Below, piece by piece: positions 36,612 to 50,495 of a stretch of 64,000 nt of DNA. Source of the DNA: Calliopsis andreniformis (Eukaryota; Arthropoda; Insecta; Hymenoptera; Andrenidae); the NCBI RefSeq assembly GCF_051401765.1, contig NW_027480438.1, positions 7,130,001 through 7,194,000 on the forward strand, read 5' to 3'. Made by a program: the position numbers and the translations under genes. The notes beneath the pieces were generated by a model, which ran no database searches, was not told where the DNA came from, and saw only the letters and a list, made by a program, of their open reading frames with translations. How positions within the stretch are numbered: the first letter of the stretch is position 1; every line of letters begins with the position of its first letter.

Positions 36612-36995
36612 CCTCAACCCTCAATCCTCGTTCCTCAAACCTCAACCCTCAACCCTCAGCCCTCATCCTCAATTCTCAATTCTCAATACTCAATATTCAA
36701 TCCTCAATCCTCAATCCTCAATCCTCAATATCCAATCCTAGATCCTCATTCTTCAATCCTCAATACCCAATCCTCAATCTTCAACCCTCAATACTCAATC
36801 CTCAATACTCAATCCTCAATCCTCAGTCCCCAGTCCTCAAACCTCAATCCTCTTTAATCAATATCCCATCCTAGATCCTCAATCCCCAATCCTCAATCCT
36901 TAATCCCCAATCTTCAGTCCTCAATACCCAGTCCTCAATCTTCAATCCTCAATGCTCAATCCTCAATCATCAATCCTCAGTCCTTAATCCTCAAT
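36612..36995. repeat. 384-bp segment absent from the matching place in copy 1
   Basis: Copy 1 runs directly from 4750 to 4751, which correspond to 36611 and 36996. The extra segment consists of array DNA also found in copy 1 near 11760-12150 and in part near 8060-8380, including the CTCTTTAATCAATATCCC run and TATCCAATCCTAGATCC. It therefore looks like a transfer from elsewhere in the same array, or a deletion in copy 1. Confidence 0.85.
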
Positions 36996-38925
36996 CCTCA
37001 AACCTCAATCCTCAACCGTCAGGCCTCGTCCTCAATCCTCAACCCTCAATCCTCAATCCACAATCTTCAATACTCAATACTCAATATTCAATCCTCAATC
37101 CTCAATCCTCAATCCTCAATCTTCAACCCGCAATCCTCAATTCTCAATCAACAATCCTCAATCTTCAGTCCTCTCTCCTCAAACCTCAATCCTGAATCCT
37201 CAATCCTGAATCCTCAAGCTTCAGCCCTCAGTCCTCAACATTCAGTTGTCAATCCTCAATCCTCAATAGAATATCATCAATTCACAGTTTTCAATACTCA
37301 ATACTCAATCTGCAATCTTCGAATCTCTATCCACAAACATCAATTCTCATCATTCAACCCTCAACACTCAGTCCCCAATCCTCAATATTCAATCCTCAAT
37401 CCTCAATCCTCAATCCTCAATTCTCAATCTTCAATCTTCAATACTCAATCTTCATTCCTCAATGCTCAGTCCTCAAATTTCAATTCTGAATCCTCAATCC
37501 GGAACCCTCAATCTTCAGCCCTCAGTCCTTAACAATCAGTTGTCAATCCTCAATCATCAATAGAATATACTCAATTCACAGTTTTCAATACTCAATACTC
37601 AATCTGCAATCTTCAAATCTCTATCCACAAACATCAATTCCCATCACTCAACCCCCAACACTCAGTCTGAATGTTCAATACACAATCCTCAATTCTCAAA
37701 CTTCAATCCTCAATACTGAACCTTCAATCCTCAACCCTCAATCCTCAGTCCTCAATCCTCAATCCTCAATCTTAGTCTTCAATCCTCAGTACTCAATCTT
37801 CAATCGTCAATCCTCAATCCTCTATCCTCAACCTTCAATCCTCAATACTCAATCTTCAATCCTCAATCCTCAATCCTCAATCCTCAATCCTCAATCCTCA
37901 ATCTTAATCTTCAATCCTCAGTACTCAATCTTCAATCCTCAATCCCCAATCCTCAATACTCAATCCTCAATCTTCAATACACAATACTCAATCTTGAATC
38001 CTCAATCCTCAATCCTCAATCCTCAATCCTCAATCCTCAATCCTCAATCCTCAATCGTCAATCTTCAATCCTCGATACTCAATCTTCAATCCTCAATCGT
38101 CAATACTCAATACTCAATCCTCATTCTTCAATCCGCAATACCCAATCCTCAATCTTCAATCCTCAATCCTCAATTCTCAATCCTCAATCCTCAATCCTCA
38201 GACCTCAAACATCAATACTCAACCGTCAGTCCTCGTCCTCAATCCACAACCACCAATACTCAATCCTCAATCTTCAATTCTCAATCCTCAATCCTCAATC
38301 CTCAATCCTCGGTCCTCAAACCACAATCCTGAATCCTCAATCCTGAATCCCCAACCTTCAGCCCTCAGTCCTCAACAATCAGTTGTCAATCCTCAATCCT
38401 CAATAGAATATCCTCAATTCACAGGTTTCAATGCTCAATACTCAACCTGCAATCTTCAAATCTCTATCCACAAACATCAATTCTCATCACTAAACCCTCA
38501 GCACTCAGTCCCCAATTCTCAATCTTCAATCCTCAATCCTCAATCCTCAATCCTCAATCTTCAATCCTCAATACTCAATCTTCAATCCTCAATACTCAAT
38601 CCTCGGTCCTCAATCCTCAATCGTCAATCTCCAATCCTGAATACTCAATCCTCAATTCTCAATCCTCAATCCTCAGTCCTCAGCCCTCAAACCTCAATCC
38701 TCAATCCTCAATCTTCAATCATCAATACTCCATCTTCAATCCTCAATCCTCAACCCTCAATCCTCAATCCTCAATCCTCGGTCCTCAATCCTCAATCGTC
38801 AATCTCCAATCCTGAATACTTAATCTTCAATCCTCAATCCTCAATCCTCAATTATCAATCCTCAATCCTCATTCTTCAATCCTCAATACCCAATCCTCAA
38901 TCTTCAATCCTCAATCCTCAATCCT
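36996..38925. repeat. Super-repeat copy 2, segment 2
   Basis: This is the copy of 4751 to about 6690, with offset 32245 then 32231. Anchors are 37266, 37560 (294-bp doublet) and 38403. Near 38.92 kb a 209-bp tract present in copy 1 is missing, and the sequence passes directly into the B cassette at 38926. The extra 2047-bp duplication of copy 1 is also absent. Confidence 0.87.
37190..37371. repeat. A module, second-half example, with all anchors of the second half
   Basis: This is the counterpart of the module at 4945-5126 (offset 32245). Anchors after 32.1 kb: 32354, 33241, 33988, 34840, 35225, 35798, 36344, 37266, 37560, 38403, 39242, 39627, 40200, 40927, 41472, 42394, 42688, 43288, 43582, 44427, 44973, 45302, 45889, 46719, 47180, 47957, 48787, 49248, 49577, 50164, 50979, 51273, 52118, 52664, 52993, 53580, 54410, 54871, 55200, 56184, 56652, 57819, 58112, 58853, 59182, 59629, 60090, 61264, 61556, 62471, 63386, 63715. 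Anchor variants include AAGAGAAT (for example 46719, 48787, 54410) and a form continuing ACCATGATTT (47180, 49248, 54871, 56652, 60090). Positions were read by eye, and most were confirmed by constant offsets from the first half. Confidence 0.88.
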
Positions 38926-41900
38926 CAGACCTCAAACATCAATACTCAACCCTCAGTCCTCGTCCTCAATCCACAACCATCAATCCTCGATTCTGAATCT
39001 TCAATCATCAATATTCAGTCTTCAATCCTCAATCCTAAATCATCAATACTCAATCCACAATCCTCAATGTTCAATCCTCAATACCCAATCCTCAATCTTC
39101 AATCCTCAATCCTCAATCCTCAATTCTCAATCCTCAATCCTCTATCCTCAGTCCTCAAACCTCATTCCTGAATCCTCAAACCTGATTCCTCAGCCTTCAG
39201 CCCTCAGTACTCAACAGTCAGTTGTCAATCCTCAATCCTCAATAGAATATCCTCAATTCACACGTTTCAATACTCAATACTCCACCTGCAATCTTCAAAT
39301 CTCTATCCACAAACATCAATTCTCATCACTCATCCCTCAACACTCAGTCCCCAATCCTCAATCCTCAATCCTCAATTCTCAATCCTCAATCGTCAATCTT
39401 CAGTCCTCAATCCTCAATCTTCAACCCTCAATCCTCAATCCTCAATCCTCAATGTTCAACCCGCAATATCCAATCCTCAATCTTCAATCCTCAATCCTCA
39501 ATCCTCAAACCTCAATCCTCAATCCTCAATCATCAGTCCTCGATCCTCAAACCTGTATCCTCAATCCTGAATCCTCAATCTTCAGACCTCAGTCCTCAAC
39601 AATCAGTCGTCAATTCTCAATCCTCAATAGAATATCATCAATTCACAGTTTTCAATACTCAATACTCAATCTGCAATCTTCAAATCTCTATCCACAAACA
39701 TCAATTCTCATCACTCAACCCTCAACACTCAGTCCCCAATCCTCAATATTCAATCCTCAATCCTCAATCCTCAATCTTCAATCCTCAATACTCAATCTTG
39801 AATCCTCAACCCTCAATCCTCAATCCTCAATCCTCAATCCTCAATCCTCAATCGTCAATCTTCAATCCTCAATACTCAATCTTCAATCCTCAATCCTCAA
39901 TACTCAATACTCAATCCTCATTCTTCAATCCGCAATACCCAATCCTCAATCTTCAATCCTCAATCCTCAATTCTCAATCCTCAATCCTCAATCCTCAGAC
40001 CTCAAACATCAATACTCAACCGTCAGTCCTCGTCCTCAATCCACAACCACCAATACTCAATCCTCAATCTTCAATTCTCAAACCTCAATCCTCAATCCTC
40101 AATCCTCGGTCCTCAAACGACAATCCTGAATCCTCAATCCTGAATCCTCAACCTTCAGCCCTCAGTCCTCAAAAATCAGTTGTCAATCCTCAATCCTCAA
40201 GAGAATATCATCAATTCACAGTTTCCAATACTCAATACTCAATCTGCAATCTCCAAATCTCTATCCACAAGCATCAATTCTCATCACTCAACCCTCAACA
40301 CTCAGTCTTCAATCCCCAATCCTCAATCCACAATCTTCAATCCTCAATCCTCAATCCTCAACCCTCAATCCTCAATCCTCAATCCTCAATCTTCAATCCT
40401 CAATACTCAATCCTCAATCCTCAATCCTCAATCCTCAATCCTCAATCGTCAATATTCAATCCTCAATACTCAATATTCAATCCTCAATCCTCAATACTCA
40501 ATCCCCAATCCTCACTCTTCAATCCTCATTCTTCAATCCTCAATAACCAGTCCTCAATCTTCAATCCTCAATCCTCAATCCTCAGTTCGCAATCCTCAAT
40601 CCTCAATCCTCAGACCTCAGGCATCAACACTCAAACCTCAGTCCTCGTTCTCAATCCACAACCCTCAATCCTCAATCCTCAATCTTCATTCATCAATATT
40701 CAACCTTCAATCCTCAATCCTCAATCCTCAATCCTCAATCCTCAATGTTCAATCCTCAACAGCCAATCCTCAATCTTCAATCCTCAATCCTCAATCCTCA
40801 ATTCTCAATCCTCAATCCTCAATCCTCAGTCCTCTCTCCTCGATCCTCAATCCTGAATCCTCAATCCTGAATCCTCAAGCTTCAGCCCTCTGTACTCAAC
40901 AATCAGTTGTCAATCCTCAATCCTCAATAGGATATCATCAATTCACAGTTTTCAATACTCAATACTCAATCTGCAATCTTCAAATCTCTATCCACAAACA
41001 TCAATTCTCATCATTCAACCCTCAACACTGAGTCCCCAATGCTCAATATTCATCCTCAATCCTCAATCCTCAATCCACAATCCTCAACCTTCAATCCTCA
41101 ATACTCAATCTTCAATCCTCAATCCGCAATACTCAATCCTCAATTCTCAATCCTCAATCGTCAATCTTCAATCCTCAATACTCAATCTTCAATCCTCAAT
41201 GCTCAATCCTCAATCCTCAATCCTCATTCTTCAATCTTCAATACCCAATCCTCAATCTTCAAACCTCAATCCTCAATCCTCAATTCTCAACACTCAATCC
41301 TCAGTTCTCGGTCCTCAATCCTCAATCCTCAATCCTCAATCTTCAATCCTCAACACTCAATCTTCAAACTTCAATCCTCTGTCCTCAAACCTCAATTCTG
41401 AATCCTCAATCCTGCATCCTCAATCTTCAGCCCTCAGTCCTCAACAATCAGTTGTCAATCCTCAGTCCGCAATAGAATATCCTCAATTCACAGTTTTCAA
41501 TACTCAATACTCAATCTGCAATCTTCAAATCTCTACCCACAAACATCAATTCTCATCACTCAACCCTGAACGCTCAGTCCTCAATGTTCAATCCTCAATC
41601 TTCAATTCTCAATCTTCAACCCTCAATACTGAATCTTCAATAATCAATCCCCAATCCTCAATCCTCAATCCTCAATCCTGAATCCTCAGTAATCAATCCT
41701 CAATCCTCAATACTCAATCGTCAGTCCTCAGTCCTCAATCCTCAACCCTCAATCCTCGTTCCTCAAACCTCAACCCTCAACCCTCAGCCCTCATCCTCAA
41801 TTCTCAATTCTCAATACTCAATATTCAATCCTCAATCCTCAATCCTCAATCCTCAATATCCAATCCTAGATCCTCATTCTTCAATCCTCAATACCCAATC

Positions 41901-44900
41901 CTCAATCTTCAACCCTCAATCCTCAATCCTCAATTCTCAATCCTCAATCCTCAGTCCCCAGTCCTCAAACCTCAATCCTCTTTAATCAATATCCAATCCT
42001 AGATCCTCAATCCCCAATCCTCAATCCTTAATCCCCAATCTTCAGTCCTCAATCCCCAGTCCTCAATCATCAATCCTCAATGCTCAATCCTCAATCCTCA
42101 ATCCTCAGTCCTCAATCCTCAATCCTCAAACCTCAATCCTCAACCGTCAGGCCTCGTCGTCAATCCTCAACCCTCAATCCTCAATCCACAATCTTCAATA
42201 CTCAATACTCAATATTCAATCCTCAATCCTCAATCCTCAATCCTCAATCTTCAACCCGCAATCCTCAATTCTCAATCCTCAATCCTCAATCTTCAGCCCT
42301 CTCTCCTCAAACCTCAATCCTGAATCCTCAATCCTGAATCCTCAAGCTTCAGCCCTCAGTCCTCAACAATCAGTTGTCAATCCTCAATCCTCAATAGAAT
42401 ATCATCAATTCACAGTTTTCAATACTCAATACTCAATCTGCAATCTTCAAATCTCTATCCACAAACATCAATTCTCATCATTCAACCCTCAACACACAGT
42501 ACCCAATACTCAATATTCAATCCTCAATCCTCAATCCTCAATCCTCAATTCTCAATCTTCAATCTTCAATACTCAATCTTCATTCCTCAATGCTCAGTCC
42601 TCAAATTTCAATTCTGAATCCTCAATCCGGAACCCTCAATCTTCAGCCCTCAGTCCTTAACAATCAGTTGTCAATCCTCAATCATCAATAGAATATACTC
42701 AATTCACAGTTTTCAATACTCAATACTCAATCTGCAATCTTCAAATCTCTATCCACAAACATCAATTCCCATCACTCAACCCTCAACACTCAGTCCTGAA
42801 TGTTCAATCCGCAATCCTCAATTCTCAATCCTCAATCCTCAATCTTAATCTTCAATCCTCAGTACTCAATCTTCAATCCTCAATCCCCAATCCTCAATCC
42901 TCAATCCTCAATCTTCAATCCTCAATACTCAATCTTCAATCCTCAATCCTCAGTCCTCAATCCTCAATCCTCAATCCTCAATCCTCAATCGTCAATCTTC
43001 AATCCTCGATACTCAATCTTCAATCCTCAATCGTCAATACTCAATACTCAATCCTCATTCTTCAATCCGCAATACCCAATCCTCAATCTTCAATCCTCAA
43101 TCCTCAATTCTCAATCCTCAATCCTCAATCCTCAGACCTCAAACATCAATACTCAACCGTCAGTCGTCGTCCTCAATCCACAACCACCAATACTCAATCC
43201 TCAATCTTCAATTCTCAATACTCAATCCTGAATCCTCAAGCTTCAGCCCTCAGTCCTCAACAATCAGTTGTCAATCCTCAATCCTCAATAGAATATCATC
43301 AATTCACAGTTTTCAATACTCAATACTCAATCTGCAATCTTCAAATCTCTATCCACAAACATCAATTCTCATCATTCAACCCTCAACACTCAGTACCCAA
43401 TCCTCAATATTCAATCCTCAATCCTCAATCCTCAATCCTCAATTCTCAATCTTCAATCTTCAATACTCAATCTTCATTCCTCAATGCTCAGTCCTCAAAT
43501 TTCAATTCTGAATCCTCAATCCGGAACCCTCAATCTTCAGCCCCCAGTCCTCAACAATCAGTTGTCAATCCTCAATCATCAATAGAATATACTCAATTCA
43601 CAGTTTTCAATACTCAATACTCAATCTGCAATCTCCAAATCTCTATCCGCAAACATCAATTCTCATCACTCAACCCTCAACACTCAGTCTTCAATGTCCA
43701 ATCCTCAGTCCTCAATTCTCAAACTTCAATCCTCAATACTGAACCATCAATCCTCAATCCTCCATCCTCAGTCCTCAATCCTCAATCCTCAATCTTAACC
43801 TTCAATCCTCAGTACTCAATCTTCAATCCTCAATCGTCAATCCTCAATCCTCTATCCTCAATCTTCAATCCTCAATACTCAATCTGCAATCCTCAATCCT
43901 CAATACTCAATCCTCAATCCTCAATCCTCAATCCTCAATCCTCAATCCTCAATATTCAATCCTCAATACTCAATATTCAATCCTCAATCCTCAATACTCA
44001 ATCCCCAATCCTCACTCTTGAATCCTCATTCTTCAATCCTCAATACCCAATCCTCAATCTTCAATCCTCAATCCTCAATCCTCAGTTCCCAATCCTCAAT
44101 CCTCAATCCTCAGACCTCAGGCATCAACACTCAACCCTCAGTCCTCGTTCTCAATCCACAACCCTCAATCCTCAATCCTTAATCTTCATTCATCAATATT
44201 CAAACTTCAATCCTCAATCCTCAATCCTCAATCCTCAATCCTCAATGTTCAATCCTCAACAGCCAATCCTCAATCTTCAATCCTCAATCCTCAATCCTCA
44301 ATTCTCAATCCTCAATCCTCAATCCTCAGTCCTCTCTCCTCGATCCTCAATCCTGAATCCTCAATCCTGAATCCTCAAGCTTCAGTCCTCTGTCCTCAAC
44401 AATCAGTTGTCAATCCTCAATCCTCAATAGAATATCATCAATTCACAGTTTTCAATACTCAATACTCAATCTGCAATCTTATAATCTCTATCCACAAACA
44501 TCAATTCTCATCATTCAACCCTCAACACTCAGTCCCCAATGCTCAATATTCAATCCTCAATCCTCAATCCTCAATCCACAATCCTCAACCTTCAATCCTC
44601 AATACTCAATCTTCAATCCTCAATCCGCAATACTCAATCCTCAATTCTCAATCCTCGATCGTCAATCTTCAATCCTCAATACTCAATCTTCAATCCTCAA
44701 TCCTCAATCCTCAATCCTCAATCCTCATTCTTCAATCTTCAATACCCAATCCTCAATCTTCAAACCTCAATCCTCAATCCTCAATTCTCAAACCTCAATC
44801 CTCAGTTCTCGGTCCTCAAACCTCAATCCTCAATCCTCAATCTTCAATCCTCAATACTCAATCTTCAAACCTCAATCCTCAGTCCTCAAACCTCAATTCT

Positions 44901-47900
44901 GAATCCTCAATCCTGCATCCTCAATCTTCAGCCCTCAGTCCTCAACAATCAGTTGTCAATCCTCAGTCCTCAATAGAATATCATCAATTCACAGTTTTCA
45001 ATACTCAATACTCAATCTGCAATCTTCAAATCTCTATCCACAAACATCAATTCTCATCATTCAACCCTCAACAGTCAGTCCCCAATCCTCAATATTCAAT
45101 CCTCAATCCTCAATCCTCAATCCTCAATTCTCAATCTTCAATCATCAATACTCAATCCTCAATTCTCAATCTTCAATCTTCAATACTCAATCTTCATTCC
45201 TCAATGCTCAGTCCTCAAATTTCAATTCTGAATCCTCAATCCGGAACCCTCAATCATCAGCCCTCAGTCCTCAACAATCAGTTGTCAATCCTCAATCATC
45301 AATAGAGTATACTCAATTCACAGTTTTCAATACTCAATACTCAATCTGCAATCTTTAAATCTCTATCCACAAACATGAATTCTCATCACTCAACCCTCAA
45401 CACTCAGTCCCCAATCCTCAATATTCAAGCCTCAATCCTGAATCCTCAATCCACAATCCTCAACGTTCAATCCTCAATACTCAATCTTCAATCCTCAGTC
45501 CTCAACCCTCAATCCTCAATTCGCAATCCTCAGTAGTCGATCTTCAATCCTCAATACTCAATATTCAATCCTCAATCCTCAATCCTCAATCCTCAATCAT
45601 CATTCTTCAATTCTCAATACCCTATCCTCAATCTTCAACCTTCAATCCTCAATCCGCAATTCTCAATCCTCAATCCTCAGTCCTCAGTCCTCAAACCTCT
45701 ATCCTCAACCCTCAGCCCTCATCCTCAATCCTCAATCTTCAATCCTCAATTCTCAATCTTCAACCTTCAATACTCAATCTTCATTCCTCAATGCTCAGTC
45801 CTCAAATTTCAATTCTGAATCGTCAATCCGGAACCCTCAATCTTCAGCCCTCAGTCCTCAACAATCAGTCGTCAATCCTCAATCATCAATAGAATATACT
45901 CAATTCACAGTTTTCAATACTCAATACTCAATCTGCAATCTTCAAATCTCTATCCACAAACATCAATTCCCATCACTAAACCCTCAACACTCAGTCCTCA
46001 GTGTTCAATCCTCAATCCTCAATTCTCAAACTTCAATCCTCAATACTGAACCTTCAATCCTCAATCCTCAATCCTCAGTCCTCAATCCTCAATCCTCAAT
46101 CTTAATCTTCAATCCTCAGTACTCAATCTTCAATCCTCAATCGTCAATCCTCAATCCTCTATCCTCAATCTTCAATCCTCAATACTCAATCTTCAATCCT
46201 CAATCCTCAATCCTCAATCCTCAATCCTCAATCCTCAATCTTAATCTTCAATCCTCAGTACTCAATCTTCAATCCTCAATCCCCAATCCTCAATCCTCAA
46301 TCCTCAATCTTCAATCCTCAGTACTCAATCTTGAATCCTCAATCCTCAATCCTCAATCCTCAATCCTCAATCCTCAATCCTCAATCGTCAATCTTCAATC
46401 CTCAATACTCAATCTTCAATCCTCAATCCTCAATACTCAATACTCAATCCTCATTCTTCAATCCGCAATACCCAATCCTCAATCTTCAATCCTCAATCCT
46501 CAATTCTCAATCCTCAATCCTCAATCCTCAGACCTCAAACATCAATACTCAACCGTCGGTCCTCATCCTCAATCCACAACCACCAATACTCAATCCTCAA
46601 TCTTCAATTCTCAATCCTCAATCCTCGGTCCTCAAACCACAATCCTGAATCCTCAATCCTGAATCCTCAACCTTCAGCCCTCCGTCCTCAACAATCAGTT
46701 GTCAATCCTCAATCCTCAAGAGAATATCATCAATTCACAGTTTTCAATACTCAATACTCAATCTGCAATCTCCAAATCTCTATCCACAAACATCAATTCT
46801 CATCACTCAACCCTCACCGCTCAGTCTTCAATCCTCAATCCTCAGTCCTCAATCCTCAATCCTCATTCTTCAATCCTCAATACCCAATCCTCAATCTTCA
46901 ATCCTCAATCCTCAATCCTCAATTCTCAATCCTCAATCCTCAATCCTCAGACCTCAAACAGCAATAGTCAACCCGCAGTCCTCGTCCTCAATCCACAACC
47001 ATCAATCCTCAATCCTCAATCTTCAATCATCAATATTCAATCTTCAGTCCTCAATCCTCAATCCTCAATCCTCAATCCTCAATCCTCAGTCCTCAAACCT
47101 CTATCCTGAATCCTCAATCCTGAATCCTCAATCTTCAGCCCTCAGTCCTCAACAATCAGTTGTCCATCCTCAATCCTCAATAGAATACCATGATTTCACA
47201 GTTTTCAATGCTCAATACTCAACCTGCAATCTTCAAATCTCTATCCACAAACATCAATTCTCATCACTCAACCCTCAACACTCGGTCCTCAATCCTCAAT
47301 ATTCAAGCCTCAATCCTCAATCCTCAATCCACAATCCTCAACGTTCAATCCTCAATACTCAATCTTCAATCCTCAGTCCTCAACCCTCAATCCTCAATTC
47401 GCAATCCTCAATAGTCGATCTTCAATCCTCAATACTTAATATTCAATCCTCAATCCTCAATCCTCAATCCTCAATCATCATTCTTCAATCCTCAATACCC
47501 TATCCTCAATCTGCAATCCTCAATCCTCAATCCTCAATACCCAATCCTCAATCTTCAATCCTCAATCCTCAATCCTCAATTCTCAATCCTCAATCCTCAA
47601 TCCTCAGACCTCAATCCTCAATCCTCAATCCTCAACATTCAATCCTCAATACTCAATATTCAATCCTCAATCTTCAATACTCAGTCCCCAATCCTCATTC
47701 TTCAATCCTCATTCTTCAATCCTCAATACCCAATCCTCAATCTTCAATCCTCAATCCTCAATCCTCAATCCTCAACCTTCAATCCTCAATACTCAATCCT
47801 CAATCCTCAATCCTCAATCCTCAATCTTCAATCCTCAATACTCAATCTTCAAACCTCAATCCTCAGTCCTCAAACCTCAATTCTGCATCCTCAATCCTGC

Positions 47901-50495
47901 ATCCTCATTCTTCAGCCCTCAGTCCTCAAGAATCAGTTGTCAATCCTCAGTCCTCAATAGAACGTCATCAATTCACAGTTTTCAATACTCAATACTCAAT
48001 CTGCAATCTTCAAATCTCTATCCACAAACATCAATTCCCATCACTAAACCCTCAACACTCAGTCCTCAGTGTTCAATCCTCAATCCTCAATTCTTAATCT
48101 TCAATCCTCAATACTGAACCTTCAATCCTCAATCCTCAATCCTCAGTCCTCAATCCTCAATCCTCAATCTTAATCTTCAATCCTCAGTACTCAATCTTCA
48201 ATCCTCAATCGTCAATCCTCAATCCTCTATCCTCAATCTTCAATCCTCAATACTCAATCTTCAATCCTCAATCCTCAATCCTCAATCCTCAATCCTCAAT
48301 CCTCAATCTTAATCTTCAATCCTCAGTACTCAATCTTCAATCCTCAATCCCCAATCCTCAATCCTCAATCCTCAATCTTCAATCCTCAATACTCAATCTT
48401 GAATCCTCAATCCTCAATCCTCAATCCTCAATCCTCAATCCTCAATCCTCAATCGTCAATCTTCAATCCTCAATACTCAATCTTCAATCCTCAATCCTCA
48501 ATACTCAATACTCAATCCTCATTCTTCAATCCGCAATACCCAATCCTCAATCTTCAATCCTCAATCCTCAATTCTCAATCCTCAATCCTCAATCCTCAGA
48601 CCTCAAACATCAATACTCAACCGTCGGTCCTCATCCTCAATCCACAACCACCAATACTCAATCCTCAATCTTCAATTCTCAATCCTCAATCCTCGGTCCT
48701 CAAACCACAATCCTGATTCCTCAATCCTGAATCCTCAACCTTCAGCCCTCCGTCCTCAACAATCAGTTGTCAATCCTCAATCCTCAAGAGAATATCATCA
48801 ATTCACAGTTTTCAATACTCAATACTCAATCTGCAATCTCCAAATCTCTATCCACAAACATCAATTCTCATCACTCAACCCTCACCGCTCAGTCTTCAAT
48901 CCTCAATCCTCAGTCCTCAATCCTCAATCCTCATTCTTCAATCCCCAATACCCAATCCTCAATCTTCAATCCTCAATCCTCAATCCTCAATTCTCAATCC
49001 TCAATCCTCAATCCTCAGACCTCAAACAGCAATAGTCAACCCGCAGTCCTCGTCCTCAATCCACAACCATCAATCCTCAATCCTCAATCTTCAATCATCA
49101 ATATTCAATCTTCAGTCCTCAATCCTCAATCCTCAATCCTCAATCCTCAATCCTCAGTCCTCAAACCTCTATCCTGAATCCTCAATCCTGAATCCTCAAT
49201 CTTCAGCCCTCAGTCCTCAACAATCAGTTGTCCATCCTCAATCCTCAATAGAATACCATGATTTCACAGTTTTCAATGCTCAATACTCAACCTGCAATCT
49301 TCAAATCTCTATCCACAAACATCAATTCTCATCATTCAACCCTCAACAGTCAGTCCCCAGTCCTCAATATTCAATCCTCAATCCTCAATCCTCAATCCTC
49401 AATTCTCAATCTTCAATCATCAATACTCAATCCTCAATTCTCAATCTTCAATCTTCAATACTCAATCTTCATTCCTCAATGCTCAGTCCTCAAATTTCAA
49501 TTCTGAATCCTCAATCCGGAACCCTCAATCATCAGCCCTCAGTCCTCAACAATCAGTTGTCAATCCTCAATCATCAATAGAATATACTCAATTCACAGTT
49601 TTCAATACTCAATACTCAATCTGCAATCTTCAAATCTCTATCCACAAACATCAATTCTCATCACTCAACCCTCAACACTCAGTCCCCAATCCTCAATATT
49701 CAAGCCTCAATCCTGAATCCTCAATCCACAATACTCAACGTTCAATCCTCAATACTCAATCTTCAATCCTCAGTCCTCAACCCTCAATCCTCAATTCGCA
49801 ATCCTCAGTAGTCGATCTTCAATCCTCAATACTCAATATACAATCCTCAATCCTCAATCCTCAATCCTCAATCATCATTCTTCAATCCTCAATACCCTAT
49901 CCTCAATCTTCAACCCTCAATCCTCAATCCGCAATTCTCAATCCTCAATCCTCAGTACTCAGTCCTCAAACCTCTATCCTCAACCCTCAGCCCTCATCCT
50001 CAATCCTCAATCCTCAATCCTCAATTCTCAATCTTCAACCTTCAATACTCAATCTTCATTCCTCAATGCTCAGTCCTCAAATTTCAATTCTGAATCGTCA
50101 ATCCGGAACCCTCAATCTTCAGCCCTCAGTCCTCAACAATCAGTCGTCAATCCTCAATCATCAATAGAATATACTCAATTCACAGCTTTCAATACTCAAT
50201 ACTCAATCTGCAATCTTCAAATCTCTATCCACAAACATCAATTCCCATCACTGAACCCTCAACACTCAGTCCTCAGTGTTCAATCCTCAATCCTCAATTC
50301 TCAAACTTCAATCCTCAATACTGAACCTTAATCCTCAATCCTCAATCCTCAGTCCTCAATCCTCAATCCTCAATCTTAATCTTCAATCCTCAGTACTCAA
50401 TCTTCAATCCTCAATCGTCAATCCTCAATCCTCTATCCTCAATCTTCAATCCTCAGTCCTCAATCCTCAATCTTCAACCCGCAATCCTCAATCCT
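38926..50495. repeat. Super-repeat copy 2, segment 3 (offset 29975)
   Basis: This is the longest uninterrupted match: about 11.6 kb collinear with 8951-20520 at a constant offset of 29975, with no length change seen. All 20 A anchors, 39242 to 50164, fall exactly on offset. Only scattered substitutions were noticed, for example CACTCTTGAATCC near 44020 against CACTCTTCAATCC, CAGTTCCC near 44090 against CAGTTCGC, and CAGTACTC near 49953 against CAGTCCTC. Confidence 0.92.
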
